From an uncultured Prevotella sp. (GTDB lineage Bacteria > Bacteroidota > Bacteroidia > Bacteroidales > Bacteroidaceae): 32,840 nucleotides of DNA. Below, one piece after another: positions 1-9,721 of this stretch (positions within the stretch are counted from its first letter, which is position 1; every line of letters begins with the position of its first letter). The notes beneath the pieces were generated by a model. That model was not told where the DNA came from. It did no database searches and saw nothing but the letters and a program-made list of their open reading frames with translations. The position numbers and the translations under genes were made by a program. Location: contig CAMHPC010000001.1 in the NCBI GenBank assembly GCA_946186945.1, positions 92,555 through 125,394 on the forward strand, written 5' to 3'.

Positions 1-1414
1 TTGCTACTATGCTGAAGTTGTAGGTGGTGCCGCCGTTCAGACCTTTCACAGTCACTTGGGCTGCCTCGCCTGCTTTGTTGCCTTCCAGTGCGTAGATGGC
101 TGTGGGCAGGCCCTCGGCACTGATCTCGTATGCTAAATATTTGGCGCTGTTGTCATTGCCGGTGATGCTGAGCACCACTTCTTCCTCAGCGGCACTTTCC
201 AGACTGGCTGTCACTGTGGGGGCGGTTGCATCTACGGTTGGTGTACCGGTGCCATATACAGAGAAGTCATACAACTTTACACCCCATTGGGTGGCTGCCT
301 TGGTGCTTACAAACTTCACATAGCGTGCCTGCAAGGTGTTATCAGGATAGTATTCCTCAGTATGAGCATTGATGCCGGTACGTCCGCCGGTGTAGGCTGC
401 CTCGCCGAATACGCCGTCCTCACCTGCAAACTGCAGGGTGAATTTCTCCGAGCAAGCGCCCTCGAAGTTCATGCTCACTTCGGCTATGTCGTACAGACCA
501 CCTAGGTCTGCCACGAATCCTACTGTGTAAGTGCGTGAATTATCGTCGGCAGCGGTCTCACCTTTAATGAGTGCCCACACGCTGCCCAAATTATCGTCGA
601 AGGCACCTACGATGGATGAGCGGTCAAGCTTCTCGCCAATGCCGAATATGCGGTACTGGTAGTTGCTGAACAGGTCTATCTTCTCTGCACCTAACACAGT
701 CACTTCAATAGCATTAGAGGTCACACCGTCAGCCACAGCGGTGATGGTAGTGGTGCCGGCGGCTGCTGCTGTCAGCACGTTGCCGCTGATGGTAGCCACA
801 GTGGGGTCGCTGCTGTTGTAGGTGAGTGTGGTGGGCTCTATGCTGCCACCCAATTGGTTGGTGCAGGCTGCATTCAGAGTCAAGGTGCCACCCACGGTCA
901 AAGGCTGATTGCCAGTGGCGGTTAGGTTCACGTTGGTCACAGCGAACGCCTCGGTGAAGTTGTACACCTCAAACTCATAGAAACTGTAGCCGTAAGGTGT
1001 GGCGCGCTCAGTTCCCTCAAACAGTACATAGCGGCCTGTCACAGTGTTATCTGTAGAGTACAGCGCAGTGAGATTTGCCAGGTTCTGGTCGTTCACTGTC
1101 ACAACTGTAGTACCGTCGCTCAGCCAACCCTCACCGTCGAGGGTGTTACCCACCTTGATGGTGAAATCCTTGGCATACGCACCTTCCCAAATTATCTTGA
1201 AGGTGTTCATGCTCTGTTCTGAACCCAGATCCACCTGCCATTTCTGAGGATCTTGACCGTGTACTGACTCCCAGCGGGTGCCTTTGTTGCCGTCAACGGC
1301 TGCCGCTGCATCACCTGTTGTGGCTATAGCAGTCTTGCTCAGCGCCAGGTTTGTTTGCGCCGATGCTGCCAGTGTTGCCGCGCAGGTGAGAAGTGTGAAT
1401 AAAAATTTTCTCAT
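1..1414 (-). CDS. Secreted multidomain protein, 3'-truncated by window edge: signal peptide, F5/8 type C (discoidin/CBM32-like) domain, Big_2-like domain, second discoidin-like domain, start of an FN3-like domain
   Basis: Own translation from ATG at 1414 (MRKFLFTLLTCAATLAASAQTNLALSKTAIATTGDAAAAVDGNKGTRWESVHGQDPQKWQVDLGSEQSMNTFKIIWEG...). Open to base 1, so absent from the ORF track. Discoidin-like 'ALSKTA..AVDGNKGTRWES...WQVDLG' and Big_2-like 'LTVGGTLTLNAACTNQLGG...TYNSSDPTVATISGNVLTAAAAGTTTITA'. Confidence 0.75.
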   Translation of the reverse strand, partial: MRKFLFTLLTCAATLAASAQTNLALSKTAIATTGDAAAAVDGNKGTRWESVHGQDPQKWQVDLGSEQSMNTFKIIWEGAYAKDFTIKVGNTLDGEGWLSDGTTVVTVNDQNLANLTALYSTDNTVTGRYVLFEGTERATPYGYSFYEFEVYNFTEAFAVTNVNLTATGNQPLTVGGTLTLNAACTNQLGGSIEPTTLTYNSSDPTVATISGNVLTAAAAGTTTITAVADGVTSNAIEVTVLGAEKIDLFSNYQYRIFGIGEKLDRSSIVGAFDDNLGSVWALIKGETAADDNSRTYTVGFVADLGGLYDIAEVSMNFEGACSEKFTLQFAGEDGVFGEAAYTGGRTGINAHTEEYYPDNTLQARYVKFVSTKAATQWGVKLYDFSVYGTGTPTVDATAPTVTASLESAAEEEVVLSITGNDNSAKYLAYEISAEGLPTAIYALEGNKAGEAAQVTVKGLNGGTTYNFSIVA

Positions 1415-1482
1415 AAATTTTTTTTAATTTAAGTTGATAAAAAGGTTGATTATGTGTTTCCTATGTCGATTGAAGCGGGGTG

Positions 1483-3012
1483 TCAGTTCTTGTATTGCTT
1501 GATGCTGCGTATGCTCCCGTCATCCATCGTCTGCTGCATGATGTACAGTCCTTCGGTGGGTTGCTGCATCTCCATGCCTGCGGGGGTGTAATAACGGGTG
1601 CTCACCACGCACCCTTTCGTCTGCTCTGCAGTCTCTATGCCGGTGGTGGTGGACAGTTTCAGATGGTTCACGTGCATTTCCTGTGTGCTGCCGTTATATA
1701 CGTACAGTGTGTGCTTGCCTGCCGTCAGCGTTATGTTCACGTTGTGGTCGGTCCACACACCGCCGGTAGACTCTACAGTCTCGCGTGCAGCGTAGTTGTT
1801 GATGCGGTCCAGACAGATATACACCTTGTTCTGTGCGGTAGACTTCATGCGCAGGGTGAGTTGGTACTCACCGTCCCATGGCACCTCTATCTGGTGTACC
1901 GTGTAACTGCCGGTGCGGTAGCCCACCTGCAGCACCTCGCCGTTGCTGTCGCTATTGCGGCGCAGTTGCACTGCCTGGTCGTTGAGCGAGGCGTCTATAT
2001 AGTCCTTGGCGCTTATCTCGTCGTTCACGGTATAGTACTTGTCCTTGTCAAACGACGACATGTACGTATATACCAGTCCCAGTTCGGAGAGTTCACTCTG
2101 GCTGTTGTTGCTCTTGAAGATGCTCATGTAGGGGAACGAGTTCTCACCGCCGCTGGGGTTTGCCATGAACCAGGCGTAGCCTGCCACCAGGTCGCTCTTC
2201 TCCAGGTACTGCAACTTCTGCGTCATCTGGTCTATCTGAAACTCCTTGGTCATACCCGCACGGTAGGGGTATACATTCTCCTCCCATGAACAAAACTCGG
2301 TGAGCATCATCTTCGGGAAGTGGCCGTGCTCGTTCTTGTAGTTGTCTAAGAAAGCCACTAGGTTGGGATATTTCTCCTTGTTGGCCTGGCGGTAGAGGTC
2401 GTTCTCGCCAGCATCGGTATAGAAGTAGCGACTGGCTATCCAGTCCACGTTCTCTGCCCAGTTCATATAGCAGTGCATAGCCAGATAGTCTACCTTGGCA
2501 TTGGGCACCAGACGGAAGAACTCGTCGTACCAGTCCATGGGGTTCCACACCTTTCCTCCCACCTTCTCACCGGTGAAGTTGAGTGCGGGTGCCACTATCT
2601 GCAGTCCGTAGTCGGCGGCTATCTGTTCCACCTTTGCCCAGGCATTGGCTGCTGCCTGCGGGGTCATGCTCGCCTGCGAGGAGAAGTTGGGCTCGTTGAA
2701 TGCCAACAGGTATTTGGCTCCAGGGTGGTTGCTGAGCCAGTTGCGCAGGTTGGCCTCGTTGTAATCGCTGTTCCAGCACATAGGTGCAAACTCCATGGCA
2801 AGGCCCGGACCGAGGTTCGAGGGGTTGCCCGTGGGTGCCACACCCCAGTTGTACACCCAACTCACTCCGGGTGCCATCTTCTCTATGGTGGTGTTGGATA
2901 GGGCGTGGGTCTTCTCGTCCCAGCACATGCCACGCTTGGCACTACGCTGTTGTGCGTGGGTGCCAAGCGTGATTAGTGTCATGGCGAGGGAAAGTATTAT
3001 ATATTTCCTCAT
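1483..3012 (-). CDS. Asl1-like glycoside hydrolase (GH128-type, predicted endo-beta-1,3-glucanase) with C-terminal CBM6-like domain and T9SS-like tail
   Basis: 509 aa with signal peptide; 'KRGMCWDEKT...GVSWVYNWG', 'YLLAFNEPNF', 'MMLTEFCSWE' typical of the Asl1/GH128 catalytic core; C-terminal beta-sandwich 'WDGEYQLTLRMKSTAQNKVYICLD...LTAGKHTLYVYNG'. Confidence 0.75.
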   Translation of the reverse strand: MRKYIILSLAMTLITLGTHAQQRSAKRGMCWDEKTHALSNTTIEKMAPGVSWVYNWGVAPTGNPSNLGPGLAMEFAPMCWNSDYNEANLRNWLSNHPGAKYLLAFNEPNFSSQASMTPQAAANAWAKVEQIAADYGLQIVAPALNFTGEKVGGKVWNPMDWYDEFFRLVPNAKVDYLAMHCYMNWAENVDWIASRYFYTDAGENDLYRQANKEKYPNLVAFLDNYKNEHGHFPKMMLTEFCSWEENVYPYRAGMTKEFQIDQMTQKLQYLEKSDLVAGYAWFMANPSGGENSFPYMSIFKSNNSQSELSELGLVYTYMSSFDKDKYYTVNDEISAKDYIDASLNDQAVQLRRNSDSNGEVLQVGYRTGSYTVHQIEVPWDGEYQLTLRMKSTAQNKVYICLDRINNYAARETVESTGGVWTDHNVNITLTAGKHTLYVYNGSTQEMHVNHLKLSTTTGIETAEQTKGCVVSTRYYTPAGMEMQQPTEGLYIMQQTMDDGSIRSIKQYKN

Positions 3013-3039
3013 TATGTGTGTTATATGTGTTGTACGTGA

Positions 3040-6000
3040 TTATTTCACCATCACCTTGCGCACGTCGTTGCCGTGGCGCACGATGTAGATGCCGGGTCGC
3101 TTCATGTCGTTCACACGCATGCCGCTCAGTGTCCATATACCGTCGGTACCGCCCTGACGGGTGGTGGTGGTCACCTGGTCTATGCCGCTCACCGACTCCT
3201 TGTTGCGCCAGAAGAATATCTGGTCCAACTGTATCTCGTCGTTCAGGTGGCTGCCGCTCTGGAACCACACCAGGTTGCCGTGGTATGCCTGGGCACCGCC
3301 GTTGCTGCTGGGCAGCAGGTTGGGATACATGCCCTTTATCACCTTCCAAGGTATGTCGTATGAGTACCACTCACCGTTGCGCTCGTAGTTGCCTATCACT
3401 GGCGACTCACCGTCGAAGGGTGCCGAACCGATGGTGAACTTTGCCTCGGCGAAGCAGATGCGGTGGTTGCAGTTGTCGGTGCCGCGCATGGCGAAGTGCA
3501 GATGCCAGTCGCCGTCATCGAGCACGCTCAGGTCTGCACCGTCCTGCTCCAGGAAGCCGCCGCCCGACCATAGGTTGTCGGTGCCTATGCGCCAGTTGAG
3601 CCAACCCTCGTTGTCGCCAAGGGAGTTGACGGTGGTCCCGCTCTGTGTGCCGTCCACGTAACTGTTGCCGCCCCAGTTGTACAGGGTGTAGTAGCCTGCC
3701 AGGATGTTGTCCTCGCCCTGACGGTCTATGGCACCGCCCGACACGTAGAAGTTGATGAAGTCCTTACCCTCGAAGTCGAAGGTCGACTCGCCGCTGGCAT
3801 CCAGACTCTTGGTGGTATAGTCACCCAGCGGGTTCACTGCAGGGGTGCTGCCATCGGCAGGACGCCAGAAGAACACGTTGTCGAAACTGAACCAACTGCC
3901 GCTGAGGTAGGTGGGCATGGTGTATATGCACAGGGCATAGCCCTTGTAGGCGTTCAGGGGACCGTTGTTTTCGGTGCCTGCCTCGCCCCACAGTTTGCCG
4001 TAGCGCTTCAGTTCTGCCACGGGTATGTCGAATGAGTACCACTCACCGTCGCGGTTGAAGTCGCCTATGAGGGCGCGGTTGCTGTATTCACCCAGTACTA
4101 TGGCAGCATCGTCGTCCTTGCTGCCCAGACGGAACATCACGGGCACATGACCCACGGCGGCATCGCTGCGCACGCTCAGGTGCAGGTAGTATCTGTCGTC
4201 GATGATGCTCAGGTCCTTAGGCTCGGGGTTGAAGCCCATGCCGGCGTCGGAGGAGAAGCCCATGCCGTTCCAGCCCGGACCGATGGTAGAGGCATACGAG
4301 GTGATGGGACCGGTGAACACACCGGTAGAGTTGGTCACGTTGTCGCCCTCGTTACGGCTCTTGAAGGTGTTATCCCAGATGAAGAAGTTGCTCTTGCCAC
4401 CCTGCATGGTGTAGTCGTGCTCTGCCTTCACCAGGTCGCCCTCTTGGTAGGTGCCGTCGCTGGTCACACCCTTCCACATGTCCTCGGTCATACTCAGGGG
4501 GATGATCTCGGCACACTGGGTCGGGTCAAACACGGCATTGCCGTCCTCGTCCAGACTCTTGTAGCCGTATTTGCCCAGGTCCACATTGGTGGTGAATGAG
4601 GGTATGGCCTTCGATTTGCTCTTGTAGAAGAAGATATTGTCCATGCTTATCTCGGTGTCGGTCACACCGCCGCTCATCACTGCCCATGCATTGCCCTCAT
4701 AGGCGTTGGGATTGGCAAACATGGGGTCTGCCATCTCGCGCACCACCTTCATGGGTATGTCGAAGTAGTACCACTCGCCGTCGCGCTTGAAGTCGCCTAT
4801 AGAGGGTAGTTTGCCGTCGCTCTCGCCGATGATGAACTGTGCATCGCCTATGAGTATGGTGTGTGAGGCGTGCATGTCAGGGTCGGCGGCACGCAGTGCG
4901 AAGTGCAGCCAGTAGTTGTCGTCGAGCATGGAGAGGTCCTTGCCATTGCCGGCACTCGATGCGAAGCCCAAGCCCGACCAGCCTGCAGAGGTGACGTAGT
5001 AGGTGGTGTAGCCTTCCTCCCATCCGAAGGAGTTGACGGCACCTGTGTGGCCCTCAGAGGCGTAGGTGCCACTCCATATATACATGAAGTTCTTCTGCTC
5101 GTCCACATTGTAGTTGGCGAGCACAGCATCGTTGGCGAGGAAGTGTCCGGTCACACCGTCGCTGGTGCTGATGAGCACCACGTCCTCGCAGTCGTCGAAG
5201 TCGAAGGTGGTCTCGCCGTTCTCGTCGAGTGCCTTGGTGGCGAAGCCGCTGAGTACGGTCTTCTCGTCGGGCACCACGGGGTCTACGGGTGTCTCGGGTA
5301 TGTTGGTCACCTTCTCGCCGTTCTCATAGTACAGGTACTGTGCGTTCTCGTCGCTCTCGTCCTGGTACACGCGCACCCAGTCCACCATCATCTTCTTCTC
5401 AGTGCCCTCGGGCAGTGCAGAGATCTGTGCGGGGTTGTACAATCCGGTATAGGTACCACCCACTGCCACGTTGAACAGGAAGAAGAAAGGCTTCTGGAAG
5501 TACTTGCCAGGGGCGTAGTCGTCGGTAGAGGGCTCTATGCTGCGTGAGAAGTACATGGCGTTTGCCATTACAGAGGGGTTGTTCTCCTCCCACTGCTCCA
5601 GGGTGATATCATAATACATCTCCAGGGTATACTCGTCCCAGTAGATGGTCACCAGGTGGTATTCATCGTTCTGGAAAGGGTTGATAGTCTCGAATACCGA
5701 CTGTGGGAACTCCTGCGAGTACTGCTGGTGTGCCTCGTTCGATGCATTCGGACCGTAGTGTATGGTGCCGGAGAAGTAGCGGTCCTGCCATCCGTTGTAT
5801 TTACCGCCGGGCAGGGCATTGTAGTGTCCCATCTCGATGATATCTATCTCACCGCAGCGGGGCCATCCGTAGCGGTCTATGTCGTTACCCATCATCCAGT
5901 AGGCGGGCCACAGACCGTTGGCTGTCTTAGGCATCTTGATACGTGCCTGCATCAGTCCGTGCTTGAACACCGACTTGTTCTTGGAGTTCACCCTACCAGA

Positions 6001-6273
6001 GGTGAACTGCTTGCCCATGTAGTTCTCACGACGTGCGGTAAGCACCAGGTTGCCGTCCTCCACACTCACGTTCTCACGACGGTAGTACTGCAACTCCTGG
6101 TTGCCGCCGCCATCGCCGTTCACCTCCACGTTCCATGCATCTTCGTCGAGGGCACTGCCGTTGAAATCATCGCTCCACACCAGTTTGAAACCGCTGGGCA
6201 CATAGTCCTGTGCCAGGGTGGGGAAGCAACAGACGAGCATAAGTGCTGCCCAAAGCGTAAGTCTCTTTCTCAT
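3040..6273 (-). CDS. GH16 endo-beta-glucanase/laminarinase with three tandem ~210-240 aa C-terminal accessory modules and T9SS-like C-terminal tail
   Basis: 1077 aa; signal peptide; GH16 catalytic motif 'CGEIDIIEMGH' (codons near 5833-5853); three repeats each with 'DLS.(L/I)DD...LH...R' then 'IG(D/N)(F/Y).R(D/N)GEWY..DIP' then '(D/Q)(N/I)(I/V)FF(Y/W)'; C-term 'GIYIVRHGNDVRKVMVK'. Confidence 0.88.
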   Translation of the reverse strand: MRKRLTLWAALMLVCCFPTLAQDYVPSGFKLVWSDDFNGSALDEDAWNVEVNGDGGGNQELQYYRRENVSVEDGNLVLTARRENYMGKQFTSGRVNSKNKSVFKHGLMQARIKMPKTANGLWPAYWMMGNDIDRYGWPRCGEIDIIEMGHYNALPGGKYNGWQDRYFSGTIHYGPNASNEAHQQYSQEFPQSVFETINPFQNDEYHLVTIYWDEYTLEMYYDITLEQWEENNPSVMANAMYFSRSIEPSTDDYAPGKYFQKPFFFLFNVAVGGTYTGLYNPAQISALPEGTEKKMMVDWVRVYQDESDENAQYLYYENGEKVTNIPETPVDPVVPDEKTVLSGFATKALDENGETTFDFDDCEDVVLISTSDGVTGHFLANDAVLANYNVDEQKNFMYIWSGTYASEGHTGAVNSFGWEEGYTTYYVTSAGWSGLGFASSAGNGKDLSMLDDNYWLHFALRAADPDMHASHTILIGDAQFIIGESDGKLPSIGDFKRDGEWYYFDIPMKVVREMADPMFANPNAYEGNAWAVMSGGVTDTEISMDNIFFYKSKSKAIPSFTTNVDLGKYGYKSLDEDGNAVFDPTQCAEIIPLSMTEDMWKGVTSDGTYQEGDLVKAEHDYTMQGGKSNFFIWDNTFKSRNEGDNVTNSTGVFTGPITSYASTIGPGWNGMGFSSDAGMGFNPEPKDLSIIDDRYYLHLSVRSDAAVGHVPVMFRLGSKDDDAAIVLGEYSNRALIGDFNRDGEWYSFDIPVAELKRYGKLWGEAGTENNGPLNAYKGYALCIYTMPTYLSGSWFSFDNVFFWRPADGSTPAVNPLGDYTTKSLDASGESTFDFEGKDFINFYVSGGAIDRQGEDNILAGYYTLYNWGGNSYVDGTQSGTTVNSLGDNEGWLNWRIGTDNLWSGGGFLEQDGADLSVLDDGDWHLHFAMRGTDNCNHRICFAEAKFTIGSAPFDGESPVIGNYERNGEWYSYDIPWKVIKGMYPNLLPSSNGGAQAYHGNLVWFQSGSHLNDEIQLDQIFFWRNKESVSGIDQVTTTTRQGGTDGIWTLSGMRVNDMKRPGIYIVRHGNDVRKVMVK

Positions 6274-6339
6274 TGTTTTTTAGATTGGTAATTAGATATA
6301 CAATGGGTTCTCGGATTGAAAATCTTAGGTATATTGGTT

Positions 6340-7269
6340 TTATTTCTTTATTACCTTGCGAGTGCCGTTGTTGGTTTTGATGATGTACACGCCCGGGCGG
6401 TTCATCTCAGCACGGCGACCGGAGAGGTCGTACACCTGCTCTACCTGGCTCTCACCCTCTGTCTTCATCTCGCTGATACCGTCCACGTCGGCGGGCTTGT
6501 AGAAGAAGAAGGCATCCAGACCGATCACCGAACCCAGCTTGGTGATGGTGTAGGTATAAACTGGCGAACCGGGTTCCTGTTCCTTAGTGCAGGTAGAGGC
6601 GGTGCCGTTGTCGAAGGCAAACTGGAAGAAGTTGTCACCAGTCTGCTTCTGCAGTTTTAGGCTTCTAAACAGGCTCTTCAGTTGGCTCACCTTTATCTCC
6701 ACATACTGCCAGCCGCCGTTCTTGGGCAGATTGCCCACCTTTTGGTAGCCGCTCAGACGGCTCTTGCTGCCGGCATAGAGTTTCACGGCATCACCATCGC
6801 CGAAGATGAGGGTCATGCCAGTGTTCTTGGTTACACTGCTGCCGTCGTTGTTCATGATACCTATGTGCAGTACGTGGTCGTCGGTCACCTGTGAGAGGTC
6901 AAATTTGTCTGTGATGCTGCGGAAGCAGGCAGTGCCGCTGCCACCCCAGAAACCGGTGGGAGTGATGCTGAAGCAGTCGTCGTCGCCCCATGAGTTCAGA
7001 TCGCCCTGGTTGGCATTGCATACACTCAGGTCGGGATTGGTGCCCCAGTAGTCGCAGGTGCTGGTCACGCTGTTGGGGTCCAGGTTCTGGTTGGAGAGCA
7101 TGGTGTTGTTGGCTTCTATCTTAGATACGAAAGAAGCGGGAGCGTAGAACACTATATAGTCGCTACCCTTCGACACATCGAAGCCACCGGCAGGGGCTTG
7201 CTCTGTATACTGTGCAAAACTGTTTGCGGCGCAGAGCGCCATCACTGATAAAAGTAAATGTTTTTTCAT
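6340..7269 (-). CDS. Secreted protein carrying one copy of the accessory module seen in the adjacent GH16, plus T9SS-like C-terminal tail; function unknown (predicted glycan binding)
   Basis: 309 aa; signal peptide MKKHLLLSVMALCAANSFAQ; 'FWGGSG...FDLSQVTDDHVLHIGI...VGNLPKNGGWQYVEIKVSQLKSL...GLDAFFFYKPAD' aligns with the GH16 modules; C-term 'GISEM...VYDLSGRRAEMNRPGVYIIKTNNGTRKVIKK'. Confidence 0.7.
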   Translation of the reverse strand: MKKHLLLSVMALCAANSFAQYTEQAPAGGFDVSKGSDYIVFYAPASFVSKIEANNTMLSNQNLDPNSVTSTCDYWGTNPDLSVCNANQGDLNSWGDDDCFSITPTGFWGGSGTACFRSITDKFDLSQVTDDHVLHIGIMNNDGSSVTKNTGMTLIFGDGDAVKLYAGSKSRLSGYQKVGNLPKNGGWQYVEIKVSQLKSLFRSLKLQKQTGDNFFQFAFDNGTASTCTKEQEPGSPVYTYTITKLGSVIGLDAFFFYKPADVDGISEMKTEGESQVEQVYDLSGRRAEMNRPGVYIIKTNNGTRKVIKK

Positions 7270-7321
7270 ATTTCGATGATTTGATGATTTTTCTCTGGTA
7301 AAAGGTCTATGTTTTCGATTG

Positions 7322-7383
7322 CAAAATTAGTGCTAATATATATACATACAAAAATAAATACTACGCAAAAAACTCACTTTTTG
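7322..7383 (-). promoter_or_regulatory. Candidate promoter of the 309-aa gene: TAATTTTG -7 element (7322-7329) plus upstream 20-bp element (7364-7383)
   Basis: Minus strand CAAAAAGTGAGTTTTTTGCG - 34 nt - TAATTTTG; same layout upstream of the LRR gene at 30658-30719. Confidence 0.6.
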
Positions 7384-7395
7384 AAAATTTACAAT

Positions 7396-7434
7396 TATAC
7401 CTGATAAACAGCATCTCGCTGTTTATCAGGTATA
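7396..7434. terminator. Strong hairpin between GH3 and the 309-aa gene
   Basis: tatacctgataaacagc atctc gctgtttatcaggtata: 17-bp perfect arms, 5-nt loop, 29 nt downstream of the GH3 stop; T-tract weak. Confidence 0.6.
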
Positions 7435-7462
7435 TAACGTTTTTGCAATCCACTTTTTTCTA

Positions 7463-9721
7463 CTACAACTTCAGTTTCATGGTGGTCAGGTCCCTGCTGT
7501 TGGGTCCCACCATGATATCGAAGTCGCCTGGTTCAAGCACCTGCTCTCCCTCGCCGTTGTAGTATTTCAGCATGTCGGTGGTGATGTTGAATCGCACCAC
7601 TTTGCTCTCACCTGGTTCGAGGTGTATGCGCTCGAAAGCCTTCAGTTCCTTCACAGGTCGGCTGATGGATGCCACGCGGTCGCGGATGTAGAGTTGCACC
7701 ACTTCGTCGCCGGCGCGCTTGCCGCTGTTGGTCACTGTCACGGTGGCTGTCACCTGTGCGTTCTCGCTTATCGTGGCACTGCTCAGTGCTGCCCCGCTGT
7801 ATGTGAACTGCGTGTAACTCAGTCCGTAGCCGAAGGGGTAGAGGGGATCGTTGCGCACATCAAGGTAGTTGGACTGGTATTTATAGAACTCCTTGGCACC
7901 CTCAGCCACCGGACGGCCTGTGTTCAGGTGGTTATAGTAGAGGGGAGCCTGACCGGTGGCTTGCGGCATGCTCATGGTGAGGTGGCCGCTGGGGTTCTTG
8001 TCGCCGAATACTACATCGCAGATGGCTGGGGCTGCCTCACTGCCACCAAACCACACGTTGAGTATGGCGGGCAGGTTCTCGCTCTCCCATTTCAGCACCG
8101 TGGGACGACCGGAGAAATTGAGCAGCACCACGGGTTTGCCCAAGGCTGCCAGTTCGCGCAGCAGTGACATCTGCACGTCGGGCAGGGTCAGGTCGCTGCG
8201 CGAGGCACACTCGCCGCTCATGTCGGCACACTCACCCATGGCACAAACAATCACGTCGGCTTGACGTGCTACCTTCAGCGCCTCCTCACGACCTTTGACA
8301 TCGTCTATGCGGGGTATGGTCTTGCCAAACTCCGCTGCCACCTGCAACTTCTCGTCGGCGGCAATGTTGCAACCCTGGGCATAGAGCAGTGTGCCCTCCT
8401 TGCCTATGGCCTCGGCCATGGCTTCGCGCAGGGTGCTGTAGCGGTCGGGTGTCATGGCCACACACCAGGTGCCGGCCATGTTGCTGCGGGTGTCTGCCAG
8501 CGGACCGATGAGAGCAATCTTTTGGTTGCGCTTCAGCGGCAGTGTCTGGTTCTCGTTCTTCAGCAATACGAAGGTCTCTGCGGCAATGTCGCGGGCAGTC
8601 TGACGGTTCTCCTTGGTGAAGATGTCACGACTGCGGCGCTTCTCGTTGCAGTACTTGTATGGGTTTTTGAAGAGTCCCAGTTTGTATTTAGCCTCGAGCA
8701 CGCGTCGACAGGCCTGATCCACGGCCTCCATGCTCACCTTGCCCTCGTCTATACTCTTCTTCAGAGTGCCAAGGAAGCCCTGGGCGCACATGTCCATGTC
8801 AGTGCCGGCATTGAGTGCCTGGGCAGACGCCTCCTGCAGGTCGGCGGCTGTGCCGTGGTTGAGTATCTCGCCTATTGACCCGTAGTCGGTCACCACCATA
8901 CCATTGTAGCCCCACTGGCCGCGCAGCACTTCGGTGAGCAGCCAGCGGTTGGCGGTGGCGGGCACACCGTCCACCACGTTGAACGAACTCATCACCGTGC
9001 CCACGCCGGCCTCGGCACAGGCGCGATAGGGAGGCAGGTACTGGTTGTACATGCGTACGCGGCTCATGTCCACGGTGTTGTAGTCGCGACCACTCTCGCT
9101 GCCACCGTACAGGGCGTAGTGCTTCACGCAGGCCATGATGTTGTCTTCACGGCTGTAATCGCCCTGATAGCCGCGTACCATGGCCTTGCCTATCTCACCG
9201 CTCAGCCATGGGTCCTCGCCGTTGCCTTCGCTCACTCGTCCCCAGCGGGCATCTATGCAGATGTCCACCATAGGCGAGAAGGTCCAGTTAATACCGTCGG
9301 CAGAGGCCTCAAGGGCTGCTATGTGCGCACTGCGCTCCACTGCCGAGAGGTCCCACGAGCACGAGAGTGCCAGGGGGATGGGGAAGATGGTCTCGTAGCC
9401 GTGTATCACGTCCATACCCACGATGAGGGGTATGCCCAGCCGACTCTTCTCCACTGCTACCTGCTGCAAGGCCTTGATTTTGTCGGCTCCCTTGATGTTG
9501 AATATACCGCCCATCTTGCCGGCGGCAATGTCGCCTGCCACCTGATTGTTCATGGCAGCACCTGTGGTGATGTCACCTGCTACCATCAGGTTCAGCTGAC
9601 CCAGTTTCTCTTCTAAGGTCATCCGTCCCATCAGGTCGTCGATGAAGCGTTTCATGTCGTCTTGTGCATGCGCTCCCACCATGGCGGCGCATACGCCGAT
9701 GAGCATCAGCAGTCTTTTCAT
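7463..9721 (-). CDS. GH3 beta-glucosidase (BglX-like)
   Basis: 752 aa; 'MTLEEKLGQL', 'GMDVIHGYETIFPIPLA', 'VKHYALYGG', nucleophile context 'GMVVTDYGSIGEI', C-terminal FnIII-like 'NSGKRAGDEVVQLYIRD'. Start overlaps the upstream GH3 stop by 4 nt (ATGA). Confidence 0.93.
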   Translation of the reverse strand: MKRLLMLIGVCAAMVGAHAQDDMKRFIDDLMGRMTLEEKLGQLNLMVAGDITTGAAMNNQVAGDIAAGKMGGIFNIKGADKIKALQQVAVEKSRLGIPLIVGMDVIHGYETIFPIPLALSCSWDLSAVERSAHIAALEASADGINWTFSPMVDICIDARWGRVSEGNGEDPWLSGEIGKAMVRGYQGDYSREDNIMACVKHYALYGGSESGRDYNTVDMSRVRMYNQYLPPYRACAEAGVGTVMSSFNVVDGVPATANRWLLTEVLRGQWGYNGMVVTDYGSIGEILNHGTAADLQEASAQALNAGTDMDMCAQGFLGTLKKSIDEGKVSMEAVDQACRRVLEAKYKLGLFKNPYKYCNEKRRSRDIFTKENRQTARDIAAETFVLLKNENQTLPLKRNQKIALIGPLADTRSNMAGTWCVAMTPDRYSTLREAMAEAIGKEGTLLYAQGCNIAADEKLQVAAEFGKTIPRIDDVKGREEALKVARQADVIVCAMGECADMSGECASRSDLTLPDVQMSLLRELAALGKPVVLLNFSGRPTVLKWESENLPAILNVWFGGSEAAPAICDVVFGDKNPSGHLTMSMPQATGQAPLYYNHLNTGRPVAEGAKEFYKYQSNYLDVRNDPLYPFGYGLSYTQFTYSGAALSSATISENAQVTATVTVTNSGKRAGDEVVQLYIRDRVASISRPVKELKAFERIHLEPGESKVVRFNITTDMLKYYNGEGEQVLEPGDFDIMVGPNSRDLTTMKLKL

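Noticed and set aside
1480-2289. 269-aa plus-strand ORF antisense to the GH128-like gene
   Set aside because: Low-complexity H/V/L-rich shadow ORF; opposite frame encodes a recognisable enzyme with signal peptide.
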